Below, in pieces: positions 1 to 10,345 of a stretch of DNA of 64,000 nucleotides. Origin of the DNA: Lingula anatina (taxonomy: Eukaryota; Brachiopoda; Lingulata; Lingulida; Lingulidae); the NCBI RefSeq assembly GCF_001039355.2, contig NW_019774103.1, forward strand, positions 60,001-124,000, read 5' to 3'. Position numbers and translations under genes: made by a program. Under the pieces are notes generated by a model. The model saw only the letters and a list, made by a program, of their open reading frames with translations, was not told the origin of the DNA and searched no databases. The first letter of the stretch is position 1. Every line of letters starts with the position of its first letter.

Positions 1-2160
1 CACAAAATAAAGTCTACGTGTTTCCCTTCTTGTACGCCTTTGGTACTTGCTTGCTGAAAAGATGTTACTTACAAGACAAATTTATTTCAATGAATAGAAT
101 ATTCGACCTTGCGACTTCACCACACCTATCCTGCGTCCTCTTCTTACACGTCCCAGCTGTGAAGTGACTGATCTGGGTGAAGATTTTATGCATTTTAACA
201 TTGTTACTAAATGACGGAATCCTTTTATTTATGAAAAATTATAAGTTCAAGATCCTAATATTTGAAAGACTTTGGCAAAAATTGATCATAGACAAAATGT
301 ATTTTAACAAATTATCACACTAGGCACAAATAACACAGCATGGGAATGCAGGACTGATATCTAACCAAGCCTGTCCTTCTCAATCACCCCTTGCTCCCGA
401 AAATAAATCAAAATGTATAAGAATACAGAACAACTTTAATTAGAACGCTCCTCTGTACGTCGTTTTAGGCATGTTTTTTTTTACTTTAAAAATCAAAGCA
501 AACGAAGTATTAATGTTTACGTACACTTAGGTTGAATATCGAAATTAGCGTTTAGAGGAACAAAACAATTTGTAATAACATTTTTAGATGATAATTCCGT
601 AACTTTCTTAAGTAAGTGACCAAACGGTAATAATGAACTTTAGTATAACAGATAATATAATAAATCCTACAATCTGATTTTTAAAAATCTATAGATGTTT
701 TAAAAGAATTATGAATTGATCATCATTTTTGAGCAAATTTGACAAAAGGTGACGGTCGAAAAATCCATTGAATCCTTTCAGATTACTCACTGCCTCCCGA
801 AAATTGGGCTTTGCGACAGCTCAAGTGATTTTCAAAATATGGAATACAAAAAGCTTTGATTAATGTCAGTACAAAAACATTTTAATGGACAAATGATATC
901 TAAATGCCATTTTCGTTTTTGTTTTTCGACACTTCTGTTTTGTAATAGAAGTCAAAAACGGCATATAAATGATCCCAATCCTGGGAAATTACTGTAGCCA
1001 ACTATAGGAATAGTCTTCACATATGCAACAAAGATTTCCATTCTACTACTGCGATATTAAATTAAATTTTATTTCGGATGACAATCTTTATCCCACCCCA
1101 TGGTTTAACTTTGTTTCAGAAAACAGATGTTTGATCCCCGCATAGCACTGAAAACACCGAAAACCAGAGGAAGTTTATTCACAACCACAGTGCCAGATTC
1201 ATAATTGTTTTAAAAAATCGTTACAGTACATGTGGACAATTCTGCAGTCACGTGAGCACATTTTGCCCGTTACATAATACTGGGATTTCTAAAGAGTTGT
1301 ACGTTTTATTAACAGTGTCTTTTGCAGATATATATTTCTTCCTTTTTTTCGACTGAACACGCGATAAATGTAATTAAAAATTTCCTATATGCATTTAACT
1401 TTACGGGGTTACCAGAAATCAACATGATTTAGAATGAATAAGAGAATATCTTCAAGTTTACAGCGAGGTGTCAAGTTGCAGATTTGCCCACACATATTTT
1501 CAGTGACAAATAGAAAATATTTCTCTTCTAGGAAATTAATATATGGTAATTTTAAAACAGTCACTTTTTCATTTTTATACAGACATTATTTCTGTTATAT
1601 AAGAAATTCAAATCTAACGTTTCTGGTTCGAAAAAGGACTGGTATCAAACCCAACACAAAAATATACATAAATAACCCTCATAACACCATGATAGAGCAC
1701 TATGACATAGTAATATACAATTACCAAAAAGAGCATACCAGCAACATGCGGGGTGGACGCTTAGTATGGATTTAATCACTGGGAGAAGTTTAATAAATAA
1801 AAAGCTCATTTTATGCGACTTTTAATTTGATATATATACGTTTTGGAGCAGTATGTTACAACACAAGGCAAGCATAAAATTCCTTACTTAATTTCGTCCC
1901 TGCAAATTAACGAGCAGACAAACGTTGGCATATATAGGAGGCAACCGTGAAATGGGTGTGGGGCTGCATGTATCGAACACGAAACGTGTCTCTGAGTAGG
2001 ACGCTTCTGGTATCTTCGTAAACGGTAGTTATAGAGTCACTGGAATTAAAGGAAGAAATTCACATTCATGAAACAATGTTTAAACATCTGATGAAACAGC
2101 ACATGTTCATTACAGCTATTTATGTCAGTTTCTTTTGCGTTATAATTAACAAATTGCAAT
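1..2160. other. AT-rich intergenic sequence, no gene recognised
   Basis: About 2.1 kb of AT-rich DNA. The only open frame longer than 100 codons (1434-1775, plus) has no recognisable domain, no splice context and a composition like its surroundings. I see no RNA gene and no transposon ends. Confidence 0.6.
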
Positions 2161-2164
2161 TAAG

Positions 2165-2220
<56 letters not shown>

Positions 2221-2275
2221 AACCCTCAAAACAAAAGGGCACCCAAAAGACACTGAGGGAAAGCTAAGAGAAAGT

Positions 2276-2340
<65 letters not shown>

Positions 2341-2400
2341 AACCCTCAAAACAAAAGGGCACCCAAAAGACGCTGAGGGAAAGCTAAGAGAAAGTCTCCT
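2161..2400. repeat. Tandemly duplicated 120-bp block containing an (AT)n microsatellite
   Basis: Two consecutive 120-bp units (2161-2280 and 2281-2400). Each has a run of about 50-60 bases of alternating AT followed by the same unique segment, which begins TTGAACCCTCAAAACAAAAG and ends near AAGTCT. The two unique segments differ at only one or two positions (for example CACTGAGG versus CGCTGAGG), so the duplication is recent or the assembly has repeated one block. Open frames here only translate the AT run. Confidence 0.9.
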
Positions 2401-2854
2401 TCACGTCAGTTAGATCTCACCATGGTCATTATGCTTTGAGAAATAATTGGGAAAATATCGTCATTGCAAAACAAAGAAATGCTACAATACATTTTCTATG
2501 ATCTGTACGGAACTTACGAGATACTGCTGCCGGTTTCAGTGCCATCTTTTCGGTCTACATGTGGCAGTAGCAGTAATATGGCATGGGGCATCCTTCTCCA
2601 TCTTCTACTGACCTTGGTCCTTCCTGAACACCTATCACTAACATGGTCACCTGATTTACATAATAAAGAAGTCACCTACTCTCCGTGCGGACGCTTCGGT
2701 TTGAATTATAGTCTGATTTATGAGCAGGCACAAAAATTCTCCATCTCGAAAAGAGGATTAGGGTTTGATAAAGTCATAATGACACACACAGACAGGAAAA
2801 ATGAATAAATAAAAATAAAAACGCATTTTAAATGTCAACAAAGTTGATATTGCG
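2401..2854. other. Short intergenic stretch, no gene recognised
   Basis: A 114-codon open frame (2464-2808, plus) lies here, but I recognise no domain in it. The stretch runs directly into the terminal repeat of the Ngaro-like element. Confidence 0.5.
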
Positions 2855-2943
2855 TTCTCCTAGACAATAACCGACACTGCATAACATTAATAATAAAACA
2901 ACACAAACAACATATAAAGTACATATGGACGCAGCGCACGAAT
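2855..2943 (-). repeat. B2 split direct repeat (3' end of the Ngaro-like element)
   Basis: Matches 7441-7533 (B1) from TTCTCCTAGACAATAACC to GCGCACGAAT. It is separated from its expected neighbour A2 by the inserted 2944-7274 segment. Its low-coordinate edge marks the 3' terminus of the retroelement in minus-strand sense. Confidence 0.85.
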
Positions 2944-3069
2944 TTTATTTCAAACCATCTTCAAACATTTACAAACAATATAAATAAATAATTAAATAAA
3001 TAAATTAAAAACACGAGGAGACCCTCTCCACACCAAACCTCTTTATCATCTCTTCCTTTTATATATAAA

Positions 3070-3425
3070 AAAGGAATAACCGGGATATCACATCCCAACA
3101 ACTCTTACGAGCTCATCTTTCCCTTACCTAGGGAATCACCGGGATATCACATCCCAACAGCTCTACCGAGCTCATCTTTCCCTTACCTAGGGATTCACCG
3201 GGATATCACATCCCAACAGCTCTTCCGAGCTCACCTTTCCCTTACCTAGGGAATCACCGGGATATCACATCCCAACAGCTCTACCGAGCTCATCTTCCCT
3301 TACCTAGGGATTCACCGGGATATCACATCCCAACAGCTCTTCAGAGCTCATCTTTCCCTTACCTAGGGAATCACCGGGATATCACATCCCAACAGCTCTT
3401 CCGAGCTCATCTTTCTCTTGCACAG
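3070..3425. repeat. Six-copy tandem repeat of about 60 bp
   Basis: Six units share the core ACCGGGATATCACATCCCAA, then CAGCTCTNCCGAGCTCATCT and CCCTTACCTAGGGA. Starts recur at about 3077, 3137, 3197, 3256, 3315 and 3374. GGGATATCACATCCC and CCTAGGGA make the unit rich in short palindromes. Two diverged units lie on the far side of the LINE at about 6978-7095. This suggests either that the LINE landed inside the array or that the array belongs to the carrier element. Confidence 0.9.
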
Positions 3426-3673
3426 AGATTTAGATATGTTTGTTTATTAAAGTGACCTGTGCTATAATGCAAGTAATACAGATACATTTTTTTTTCTTTT
3501 TGCACCCAGCCCCAGTGGGCTTATAAGTCACTATTTAATTTATATTATTTTAATATATTAATGATCAAGAAAAAAAATAGAAACAATAAATAATGTATAA
3601 ATAAACTTAATAAAATATATAACATTAATTACATACAAGTGTAAATAATAGAATGTATATACAAACTAGGACG

Positions 3674-6148
3674 TTACTCATTATACATGAACTCTTTCCG
3701 TATCATATAGGCACGTTTTATATAATTACTAAATATTTTTATATGTTTCTCCATTAATTTTGCGAGTTTCTCTGGCAAATTTAAATTCAAAAAGTCTAAA
3801 TCAGTTGCTGTTATTTTTGTCAACATTTCTTCTCTTATGTTATCGTAGGCCGCACATTCAAAAATATAATGCTTTTCATCCTCTATCTTTCCACAGTCAC
3901 ACATCACACACACTCTTTCTTCCACTTTTTCTCTCACAAACCTGCCCGTTTCTATTCTAATCGGAAGTATACCAAATCTTAATTGTGCTACCAATGATCT
4001 AGTCATTTTATCAAATTCGTGGGTTACATAGTTCTCAACCTTGTATTTATTTTTAAATAGTATGTAAGTTCTAAGTTTACTGTATGAGGGCAAATCTCTC
4101 TCCCATTTACTCGCCACTAGATCTCTCAAGCATGCTGCACATCTATCCACATCCACTAACTCCATACGTTCAAATTTATTTGTCATGTCTAATTTTTGTA
4201 ATATACTACATATCTCACTAGACCAGTTATTTATGCACTTATTATAATCTATGATAAAGACCCTTTTCGTTAGCCTTGATGAATCCATTAAAACCAATCT
4301 ATTCCAGTATCTGAGCATATTCAGCCACCTGCTTGTTTGTATAGGAATGCAACCCGTATCTCCTCGAAGCCCTAGTATGGGAGCAAACTTATGAACACCT
4401 AGAAAATACCGTATGGCTCTGTTTAGTATACTTTCACTGCTTTTAAATAACTTAAAACCCCAAACGCTAGACGAATAATTTAACACTGGAAGCACACAAG
4501 TGTTGAAGAGTTCCATGTATGATTTAAACTTCATGTTTCTGAGACTTTTAACTTTACTGATAACTGATCCAAGCGCTCTACCCCCCGACTCAGACAACAA
4601 TTTATCTCCGGACTCATAGGTTACATGACTATCAAATAAAAAGCCTAAATATTTATACTCATTTACATACTCAATTATTCTATTATTTATATTTATTGGT
4701 ATGTCACACAATGGGGAACCTTTACTTCTAAAGTGCATAACTTTTGATTTCTTACTATTAATTTGCAGTCTCCATTTCGAGCAGTAATCATGTAAGGTAT
4801 TCATAATGATGTTCATATCCTCTGGCGTTTCACTGAAAATAGCAATGTCGTCTGCGTACAACAATATATCTAGTCTAATGTCACCTACCATTACCCCTTT
4901 TCCAAGTGCTTTTATATCCTGAGCTAGATCATTTATGAATAGTGCAAATAAGGTAGGTGATAGGTTGTCACCTTGCCTAACACCAGCCATCGTTTCAAAC
5001 CAGTTTGTATTGTTTCCATTGAGATTTACACATGACTCTGTTAGTGTGTACATAGATTTCAGCACAGCATACATAGGCCCGTTAATGCCAATATTTATCA
5101 GTTTGAGGAGTAGTAAATCTCTATTTAAAAAATCAAAAGCTTTCATCAGATCGATGAAAGTTACAAACGTGTCTTTACCCTCCTCCATTCTGTTCTTAAC
5201 AATAGAGTTTAACACAAAGATGTGGTCTTCACAAGACCTGTTTTTTCTAAAGCCATTTTGTTCTTCTACCAGTAAGTCATTGTTCTCACAATACGCTAAG
5301 ATTCTTTTGTTTATAACCGAGCTGAATATTTTTGATATGGTACACAATAAACTTATTCCTCTATAATTCAGCGGTATTCTTGGATCTAGTTTACTGTCCT
5401 TCGGTATTGGTATTATAATTGCCTTTCTCCACATACTTGGTAATAATGCCGTGTCAAATATGAAATTGAATAGTGATGTTAATAAATTAATAATAGTTTC
5501 GTTTTTCAAAATTTCATTGGGGATATTATCTACTCCCGTAGCTTTCTTTTGCTTTGCCTTAGCTACTGCTGAGCTAACCTCTTGTTTTTCAATAGTGCCA
5601 TTTATGCTGTAATTAGGATTAAACAAGGGGTCAGACATTACACCCTCCATAGTTCTTCTATATTCTAGACTTTGTTCGAGAAATTCAGCATCGAAATCAT
5701 TTATGTCAGTTTCATTATACAATTTTCTAAACTCGCTTTCCCATTTTTTATAAGTAATATTGATATCATATACTACATCTCCATTTTCGTTATACGTTTC
5801 CATTGGGATTTGTGATTTGCGCCTAGGTCCGGCTTTTTTAATATAGTCCCAAAATTTGCGAGGATCTTTGACACAGGCCATCTCTATTTCACATGCAAGT
5901 CCCCTGTTGTAACGCCTTTCATGATACCGGAGTCGTTTGTCAAATTCTTGTAACTTTGTTTTATAATCAATGAATAGACTATTTCTGATATATCGATGGC
6001 CTTTAAATTTAGAGTATTGAATTTCTGCATTATGCATGCGTTTCCATAAATCCGTTGATTCGTCACACCAATATGGTTTGGATATTCTCAACTTCTTTTT
6101 TGATTTCCCGCCGTTTTTTACATCAATAAAGGGAACAGTGGCATTCAT
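3674..6148 (-). CDS. LINE reverse transcriptase (ORF2 C-terminal part)
   Basis: An uninterrupted 824-residue frame. RT motifs appear in order: KKATGVDNIP (about residues 201-210), IPIPK and NYRGISLL (about 246-268), FIDLMKAFD (about 331-339, first catalytic aspartate), VRQGDNLSPTLF (about 390-401) and YADD (about 431-434). Near the C-terminus CVMCDCG...EDEKHYIFEC is a CCHC-like motif of the sort found after the RT of many LINEs. The frame continues the endonuclease remnants upstream (6605-6123 overlaps it in another frame). It copies its own RNA at a nicked chromosomal target. The upstream part is broken, so this copy is unlikely to move by itself even though the RT frame is open. Confidence 0.92.
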   Translation of the reverse strand: MNATVPFIDVKNGGKSKKKLRISKPYWCDESTDLWKRMHNAEIQYSKFKGHRYIRNSLFIDYKTKLQEFDKRLRYHERRYNRGLACEIEMACVKDPRKFWDYIKKAGPRRKSQIPMETYNENGDVVYDINITYKKWESEFRKLYNETDINDFDAEFLEQSLEYRRTMEGVMSDPLFNPNYSINGTIEKQEVSSAVAKAKQKKATGVDNIPNEILKNETIINLLTSLFNFIFDTALLPSMWRKAIIIPIPKDSKLDPRIPLNYRGISLLCTISKIFSSVINKRILAYCENNDLLVEEQNGFRKNRSCEDHIFVLNSIVKNRMEEGKDTFVTFIDLMKAFDFLNRDLLLLKLINIGINGPMYAVLKSMYTLTESCVNLNGNNTNWFETMAGVRQGDNLSPTLFALFINDLAQDIKALGKGVMVGDIRLDILLYADDIAIFSETPEDMNIIMNTLHDYCSKWRLQINSKKSKVMHFRSKGSPLCDIPININNRIIEYVNEYKYLGFLFDSHVTYESGDKLLSESGGRALGSVISKVKSLRNMKFKSYMELFNTCVLPVLNYSSSVWGFKLFKSSESILNRAIRYFLGVHKFAPILGLRGDTGCIPIQTSRWLNMLRYWNRLVLMDSSRLTKRVFIIDYNKCINNWSSEICSILQKLDMTNKFERMELVDVDRCAACLRDLVASKWERDLPSYSKLRTYILFKNKYKVENYVTHEFDKMTRSLVAQLRFGILPIRIETGRFVREKVEERVCVMCDCGKIEDEKHYIFECAAYDNIREEMLTKITATDLDFLNLNLPEKLAKLMEKHIKIFSNYIKRAYMIRKEFMYNE

Positions 6149-6945
6149 TAATTAATTCTTTAACTACGCGTTCATACATGTAGTCAACTTCATTTTGATT
6201 TTCCCTCATTAGTTCGATACTATCTATAATCTGTTTGATTGCGAGCCTTGATATATCTGACGTAAAGATATCACTTTTACCTTCTTTAAACTTGTATATT
6301 CTGCGGCCACTGCTGTTACTATTTATTTGTTTGTTTTGGTTAATATTGTGCATGTCATCACAACCTAAGTTATCCATATGGACGTGTTTCAGTGTAGCTT
6401 CTAATATTGAGTGATCGGTAAGTTTACATCTTCCACTTAAAAGACCCTGTAGATTGTAATTCTCTATATAATCACTCATCGTATGTACCCTAAAGTCTGT
6501 AACTTTGGACAAATTCTCATGCGGAGTAATAATGTAGTCTACAACTGATTTTCCTCTCTTTAAATAAGTATATATAATTGTTATGTGCCTTATCACCGCT
6601 ACCATTTAATATGCATGTCTTACTTTCAATCAGAAATTCAATCAGCTCTGATCCGTGAGAATTTGTCTTATCATCAATACTATCCCTCCCCTGAATCTCA
6701 TCCACCTGAAGCGTGAAATCTCTCATACTACCGATTCGTGCATTTAAATCTCCGCATAGACAAAGTATGTCGCAACCCTCATACATATAACATTTCGCTA
6801 ATAAATGTGCAAAGAAATTAGCAGCATCTCTTCCATAAGGCGAGTTTTCAGGAGGTAGGTAGCAATTAAAAAGTAAAATATTTCTATCAGTAATTTTATG
6901 TATTAGTTCTATTCCTAAGATTCCATCTACAGACTTATCTACCAC
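6123..6945 (-). pseudogene. LINE endonuclease domain, truncated and frameshifted
   Basis: Two overlapping minus-strand frames together give the second half of an exonuclease-endonuclease-phosphatase fold. 6945-6517 carries LLFNCYLPPENSPYG and LCGDLNARIG, and 6605-6123 carries GKSVVDYIITP and LTDHSILEA, the usual aspartate-histidine end of the domain. Passing from the first to the second frame needs a single frameshift near 6560. The N-terminal third is absent. Confidence 0.82.
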
Positions 6946-7274
6946 AAAAAGTTTATATTCATTTTAGGCACACTGTTTTTCACAAAATATCACAATCCAA
7001 GCACTTCCGATCTCATTTCTTCCATACATAGGAAATCACCAGAGACCACATCCCAAACACCACCTCCGAAACTCATCTCTCCACTACACAAATGCAAACT
7101 ACCTCCCAAACAGCTCATATAAATCAATCATAAAATTATTGTATTAATAAACATAAATCTCAATCCCAAACACGCACCCATGTCTACTACGCATACTCCT
7201 ACACACTAACACAACATACACTGTATTTATGTTGAAAATTAAAACAACAAATTTATCAACGAAATTGAAAATTA

Positions 7275-7442
7275 AAAATTTACGTGTAAACTGGTCTGCG
7301 CTAACTGGTCGAATGAACAACTTTCGTAACTTACCCACAATTCTTACCAATATCACAACTAACACAATATATACAGTGTCGCCCCCTAGAAGAAAATAAT
7401 TCCATTCTTATTCACTTCGCTCAACCGAATAGAATTATATTT
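7275..7442 (-). repeat. A2 split direct repeat of the Ngaro-like element
   Basis: A 168-bp segment almost identical to 11265-11432 (A1). The differences seen are AACAACTT versus AACACCTT and CCGAATAG versus CCGAACAG. It directly abuts B1, as expected for the B1-A2-B2 end of such elements. Confidence 0.9.
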
Positions 7443-7533
7443 CTCCTAGACAATAACCGACACTGCATAACATTAATAATAAAACATCACAAACAACATA
7501 TGAAGTGCATATGGACGCAGTTAGCGCACGAAT
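7441..7533 (-). repeat. B1 split direct repeat of the Ngaro-like element
   Basis: Lies between the end of the recombinase frame and A2. It matches 2855-2943 (B2), with an extra TTAG before GCGCACGAAT. Confidence 0.88.
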
Positions 7534-7558
7534 CGAAGACAAAGAACGGGAATAAATT

Positions 7559-8551
7559 TTAAAGACCCAATTTTTTACTAACAAATAATCTGTCAGATAA
7601 ATTATCTTTCACATAGCCATCTTTAGCCGTTTCCGATCTCCACCTTCCATGTCTTTTAAATAACCTGTCTGGAACACCAGCTCTTGCGACAGCAGTAGCA
7701 CCACCCGCTCTCAAACTATGTAAACCAAATTGTTTTATATCTTTAACAAAAGGAGAAAAAGAGGAAATAAATAATTCTCTCATTCTAGTATATGAAATAG
7801 GCTTATCGTCATCTCTAAAACGATAGCCATTGAAGTGCTTGGTGACAGATCTGAAAAGATACAAATCCGAATGCTCAAGATTCGCATAAGAGAACAATCT
7901 CTCTAAATTTTTTACAGGGCAAAGCTTTGAATAAGTTCTAGCGATAACCATATGAGAACCATCTCTATAGATGTCCGTTTTACTCTTTTCGATAAAAATC
8001 GACATGTATGAATCATGAAACGAAACATCGCTAATCCTTAAATTTAACAGCTCTGAAACTCTAAGAAAGCCTGCATAAGAAAGCAAGCAAGCACATATAG
8101 TACGTTGAGAATACACATTCCCTTCTTCAAAATTTGCATCAAATTTTTTTTCCAAAATATCTGGAGATATGGGCTCTTTTTTGCAAACTGGCTGTGACTT
8201 GCGCCTCTTAATACCTTCCAACACATTTTTAACTAAACTAGAGTCTGTAGGAGACTCTGCACTTATAATGGCATGAGCCCATTTAAGCCCGTAAAAAGCC
8301 TGATGAACAGGACTAGGAGAATTGGACTGTTCTGCTAAACACGACAAGTACAAAGCAACATGAAAACCTTTTGCCGGAAAAATCTCTTGAATGCCGTTCT
8401 TCTTCGCCCATAATTTCCATCGCATAAAAGCTGAATAATAACCATTGACTGTGTTCGATGACCGACTCTCAGACAAAAATCCAGCAACCACTGGTATTTT
8501 ACCAGCCAACTCGTCAGGAAGCTTAGTAATGTCATCCTTATAAGCCTGCAA
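7559..8551 (-). CDS. Tyrosine recombinase of the Ngaro/DIRS-like element
   Basis: An intact 330-residue frame. The N-terminal core-binding part (SSNTVNGYYSAFMRWKLW) resembles phage-integrase SAM-like domains. The catalytic part shows GFLRVSELLNLR (first arginine), HSLRAGGAT (H-x-x-R), HGRWRSE and a tyrosine in AKDGYVKD. This R...HxxR...H...Y set is the signature of tyrosine recombinases in DIRS and Ngaro elements, which integrate a circular DNA copy. No frameshift is seen here, unlike in gag and RT upstream, so this is the best preserved part of the element. Confidence 0.93.
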   Translation of the reverse strand: MQAYKDDITKLPDELAGKIPVVAGFLSESRSSNTVNGYYSAFMRWKLWAKKNGIQEIFPAKGFHVALYLSCLAEQSNSPSPVHQAFYGLKWAHAIISAESPTDSSLVKNVLEGIKRRKSQPVCKKEPISPDILEKKFDANFEEGNVYSQRTICACLLSYAGFLRVSELLNLRISDVSFHDSYMSIFIEKSKTDIYRDGSHMVIARTYSKLCPVKNLERLFSYANLEHSDLYLFRSVTKHFNGYRFRDDDKPISYTRMRELFISSFSPFVKDIKQFGLHSLRAGGATAVARAGVPDRLFKRHGRWRSETAKDGYVKDNLSDRLFVSKKLGL

Positions 8552-8604
8552 AAATAAATGTAAAAAACAAAAAACAATTAGTAATTTAAAATCACTTTCA
8601 TTTA

Positions 8605-9039
8605 TTAAGAAAAATCAAATCTGACTGCCAACATTTTAAACGGCAAGTCCACTCTACCAAACAACCCTCCTGCTTTTCCAGGAACATAACAAGCTTTTTG
8701 TCTTGGTAACTCTACATATGCTACAGCTTCCTTTATAAAACACCTGCCTTTAGATAATAAAGGCCAAAAACTAGCTGAGTACCAACAAGGTAAAATTACC
8801 GTGCCACAAGCCTTGCATTGTCTTAAATACAATATAACTCTAGATAATACACACACAGGGGGCACAAACCAACCATTCACACCACCCCAATGAACAGTAA
8901 ATGCATCAGTGCCTACCGCACCTGGAGTCCAATATCTAGAATAAAAAACTGGCAATTTATTGTTATGATCGGAGGCAAAAAAGTCAATTTCATGCGGCCC
9001 CCAAACTGAATCTAAATAATCGAAAATATTATCTGCCAC
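8605..9039 (-). CDS. Domain following RNase H in the DIRS-type polyprotein
   Basis: A 144-residue frame starting MADNIFDYLDSVWGPHEIDF and continuing FFASDHNNKLPVFYSRYW, GTDAFTVHW and WFVPP. This block follows the RNase H of many DIRS-like and some Gypsy-like polyproteins; in DIRS1 the region after RNase H has been described as methyltransferase-like, but I see no catalytic motif that would prove activity. It begins four bases past the RNase H stop, so it was probably continuous with the RT frame before a mutation or is a separate overlapping ORF. Confidence 0.7.
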   Translation of the reverse strand: MADNIFDYLDSVWGPHEIDFFASDHNNKLPVFYSRYWTPGAVGTDAFTVHWGGVNGWFVPPVCVLSRVILYLRQCKACGTVILPCWYSASFWPLLSKGRCFIKEAVAYVELPRQKACYVPGKAGGLFGRVDLPFKMLAVRFDFS

Positions 9040-9042
9040 CGC

Positions 9043-10345
9043 TCAATCATCATAATCTACTAATCTGCTGATTTGATCTGCATATAAATTTTCACTACGT
9101 GGAATCCATTCAGCACGTAGAGTCACGCCATTTAACAAACACAATTCAAAAATACTAAGCGCAATATCTTGCAAATTACAATTCATGCTACCTCTTTCAA
9201 TGATACTAACAACATTTTTGTTGTCTGAAAACCATTTAATAGATTTGCCCTGAAGGAATGGCAAAAAGGATGCAAAAACTCTTTTAACAGCTACGAGTTC
9301 TCTCCATGTTGAACTACAATTTATTTCATTAAAATTCCTTACAGAAATCTTGCTTACATTAGATTCCCAAAATTCCATTTGCTTCATACTGTCTCTGCTC
9401 AAGACAATTTGTTCATTCCAACATTTAGCTTTAGAACTATCAAAACTCAGACATTTTGTCATAATATAAACCATATTGCCAGTAACAAAAGACGTAGAAA
9501 TGATCTGACCTACTAAACTAGCAACAAAACGCACATGAACGCTGCCTTTTCTCCTAAACAGAGAACGGATATCCTTTATAGTCTGACGAATTTTAAGAAG
9601 TGTGTAATCAGGAATGCATATAGTGCCTTTCTCTAAATTCAAATTATACCCTAAAAATAAAATCTCAGTACTAGGAGACCACATTGATTTTTTAACTTTA
9701 GGAACGAACCCGCTGTTGATAAGATCTTGCTTAATTTCTAAAGCAATCTTCTTACATTCGCTGTACTGCAATGACAACCAAAACCATCATCTAAATACAT
9801 GACCACTTTTTTGCCCTCTCCTCGCCACTTTTTAACCAGCGGCCTGGTCACTTTAGTAAAAATGTAGCATGCCGAACTGAGACCAAATGGCAAAACTTTA
9901 AATCTAAAAAATTTGGAAGTATTTCCAAATTTCCAAGAAAACCCTAAAAAATAAGTGTGAGGCTCAAAAATATCAATTTGATGATATGCAGAATGTAAAT
10001 CAAATTTGAAACAAAAATCTCCCTGTTTTAAATAAAACATTGCAGTACGAATATCTTCAAATTTTACTGAAGATTTCCAAAGATGTTTATTAACATGCCG
10101 CAAATCTAGAATTAAACGTTTTTACCGCTACTGCTAATAGCCACTGTAAGCGGGTTAACTACAACAGGTGTATCTGAACACTCACTTATAAGGCCTCTGA
10201 CCAACAAATCTTGTATTGCCTGCTCAACAAATGCACTATGCAAAATAGCAGATCTATTGTTATTCAAATGAACTGGCGCGGGTATAGAGAAAAAAGGAAG
10301 CTTGTATCCATTATCTAAAACATCAATAATAAACTCATGTGCCAA
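9043..10345 (-). pseudogene. Reverse transcriptase and RNase H of the Ngaro/DIRS-like element, frameshifted
   Basis: Three minus-strand frames cover one RT-RH polyprotein. 10345-10112 has the finger region (LPFFSIPAPVHLNNN, RGLISEC). 10103-9738 has RHVNKHLW, FKFDLHSAYHQIDI, VLPFGLSSACYIFTK and YLDDG, the DIRS/Gypsy form of the catalytic box. 9777-9043 has the connection and an RNase H with WRELVAVKRVF (glutamate), FSDNKNVVSII (aspartate) and ENLYADQISR (aspartate). Frame changes fall at about 10110 and 9775. All key residues are present, but the breaks mean no full protein is made unless recoding occurs. Confidence 0.87.

Larger units (their letters stand above)
3430..6965 (-). mobile_element. 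5'-truncated non-LTR retrotransposon (LINE)
   Basis: The minus strand carries the remains of an apurinic-type endonuclease (6945-6200), an intact reverse transcriptase frame (6148-3674), then a 3' UTR with a poly-A signal (AATAAA, minus, near 3450). The first part of the endonuclease is missing: reading upstream of 6945 a stop is met within a few codons, so the copy is 5'-truncated. A frameshift near 6560 splits the endonuclease. I do not assign a clade with confidence; the RT and a C-terminal cysteine/histidine motif would fit the Jockey/CR1/I-like group. Confidence 0.85.
2944..7274. mobile_element. Composite insertion (60-bp tandem repeat plus truncated LINE) between A2 and B2
   Basis: In an intact element A2 would run straight into B2, giving a junction reading about GCGCACGAATTTACGTG. 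Here 4.3 kb separates the two halves. The insert has AT-rich edges, a six-copy 60-bp repeat at one side, degenerate copies of the same repeat at the other side (about 6978-7095), and a LINE between them. No clean target duplication is visible, so I cannot say whether it arrived as one event or two. Confidence 0.7.

Noticed and set aside
2076-2349. Short frames of alternating Ile-Tyr
   Set aside because: Translation of the (AT)n microsatellite in both strands.
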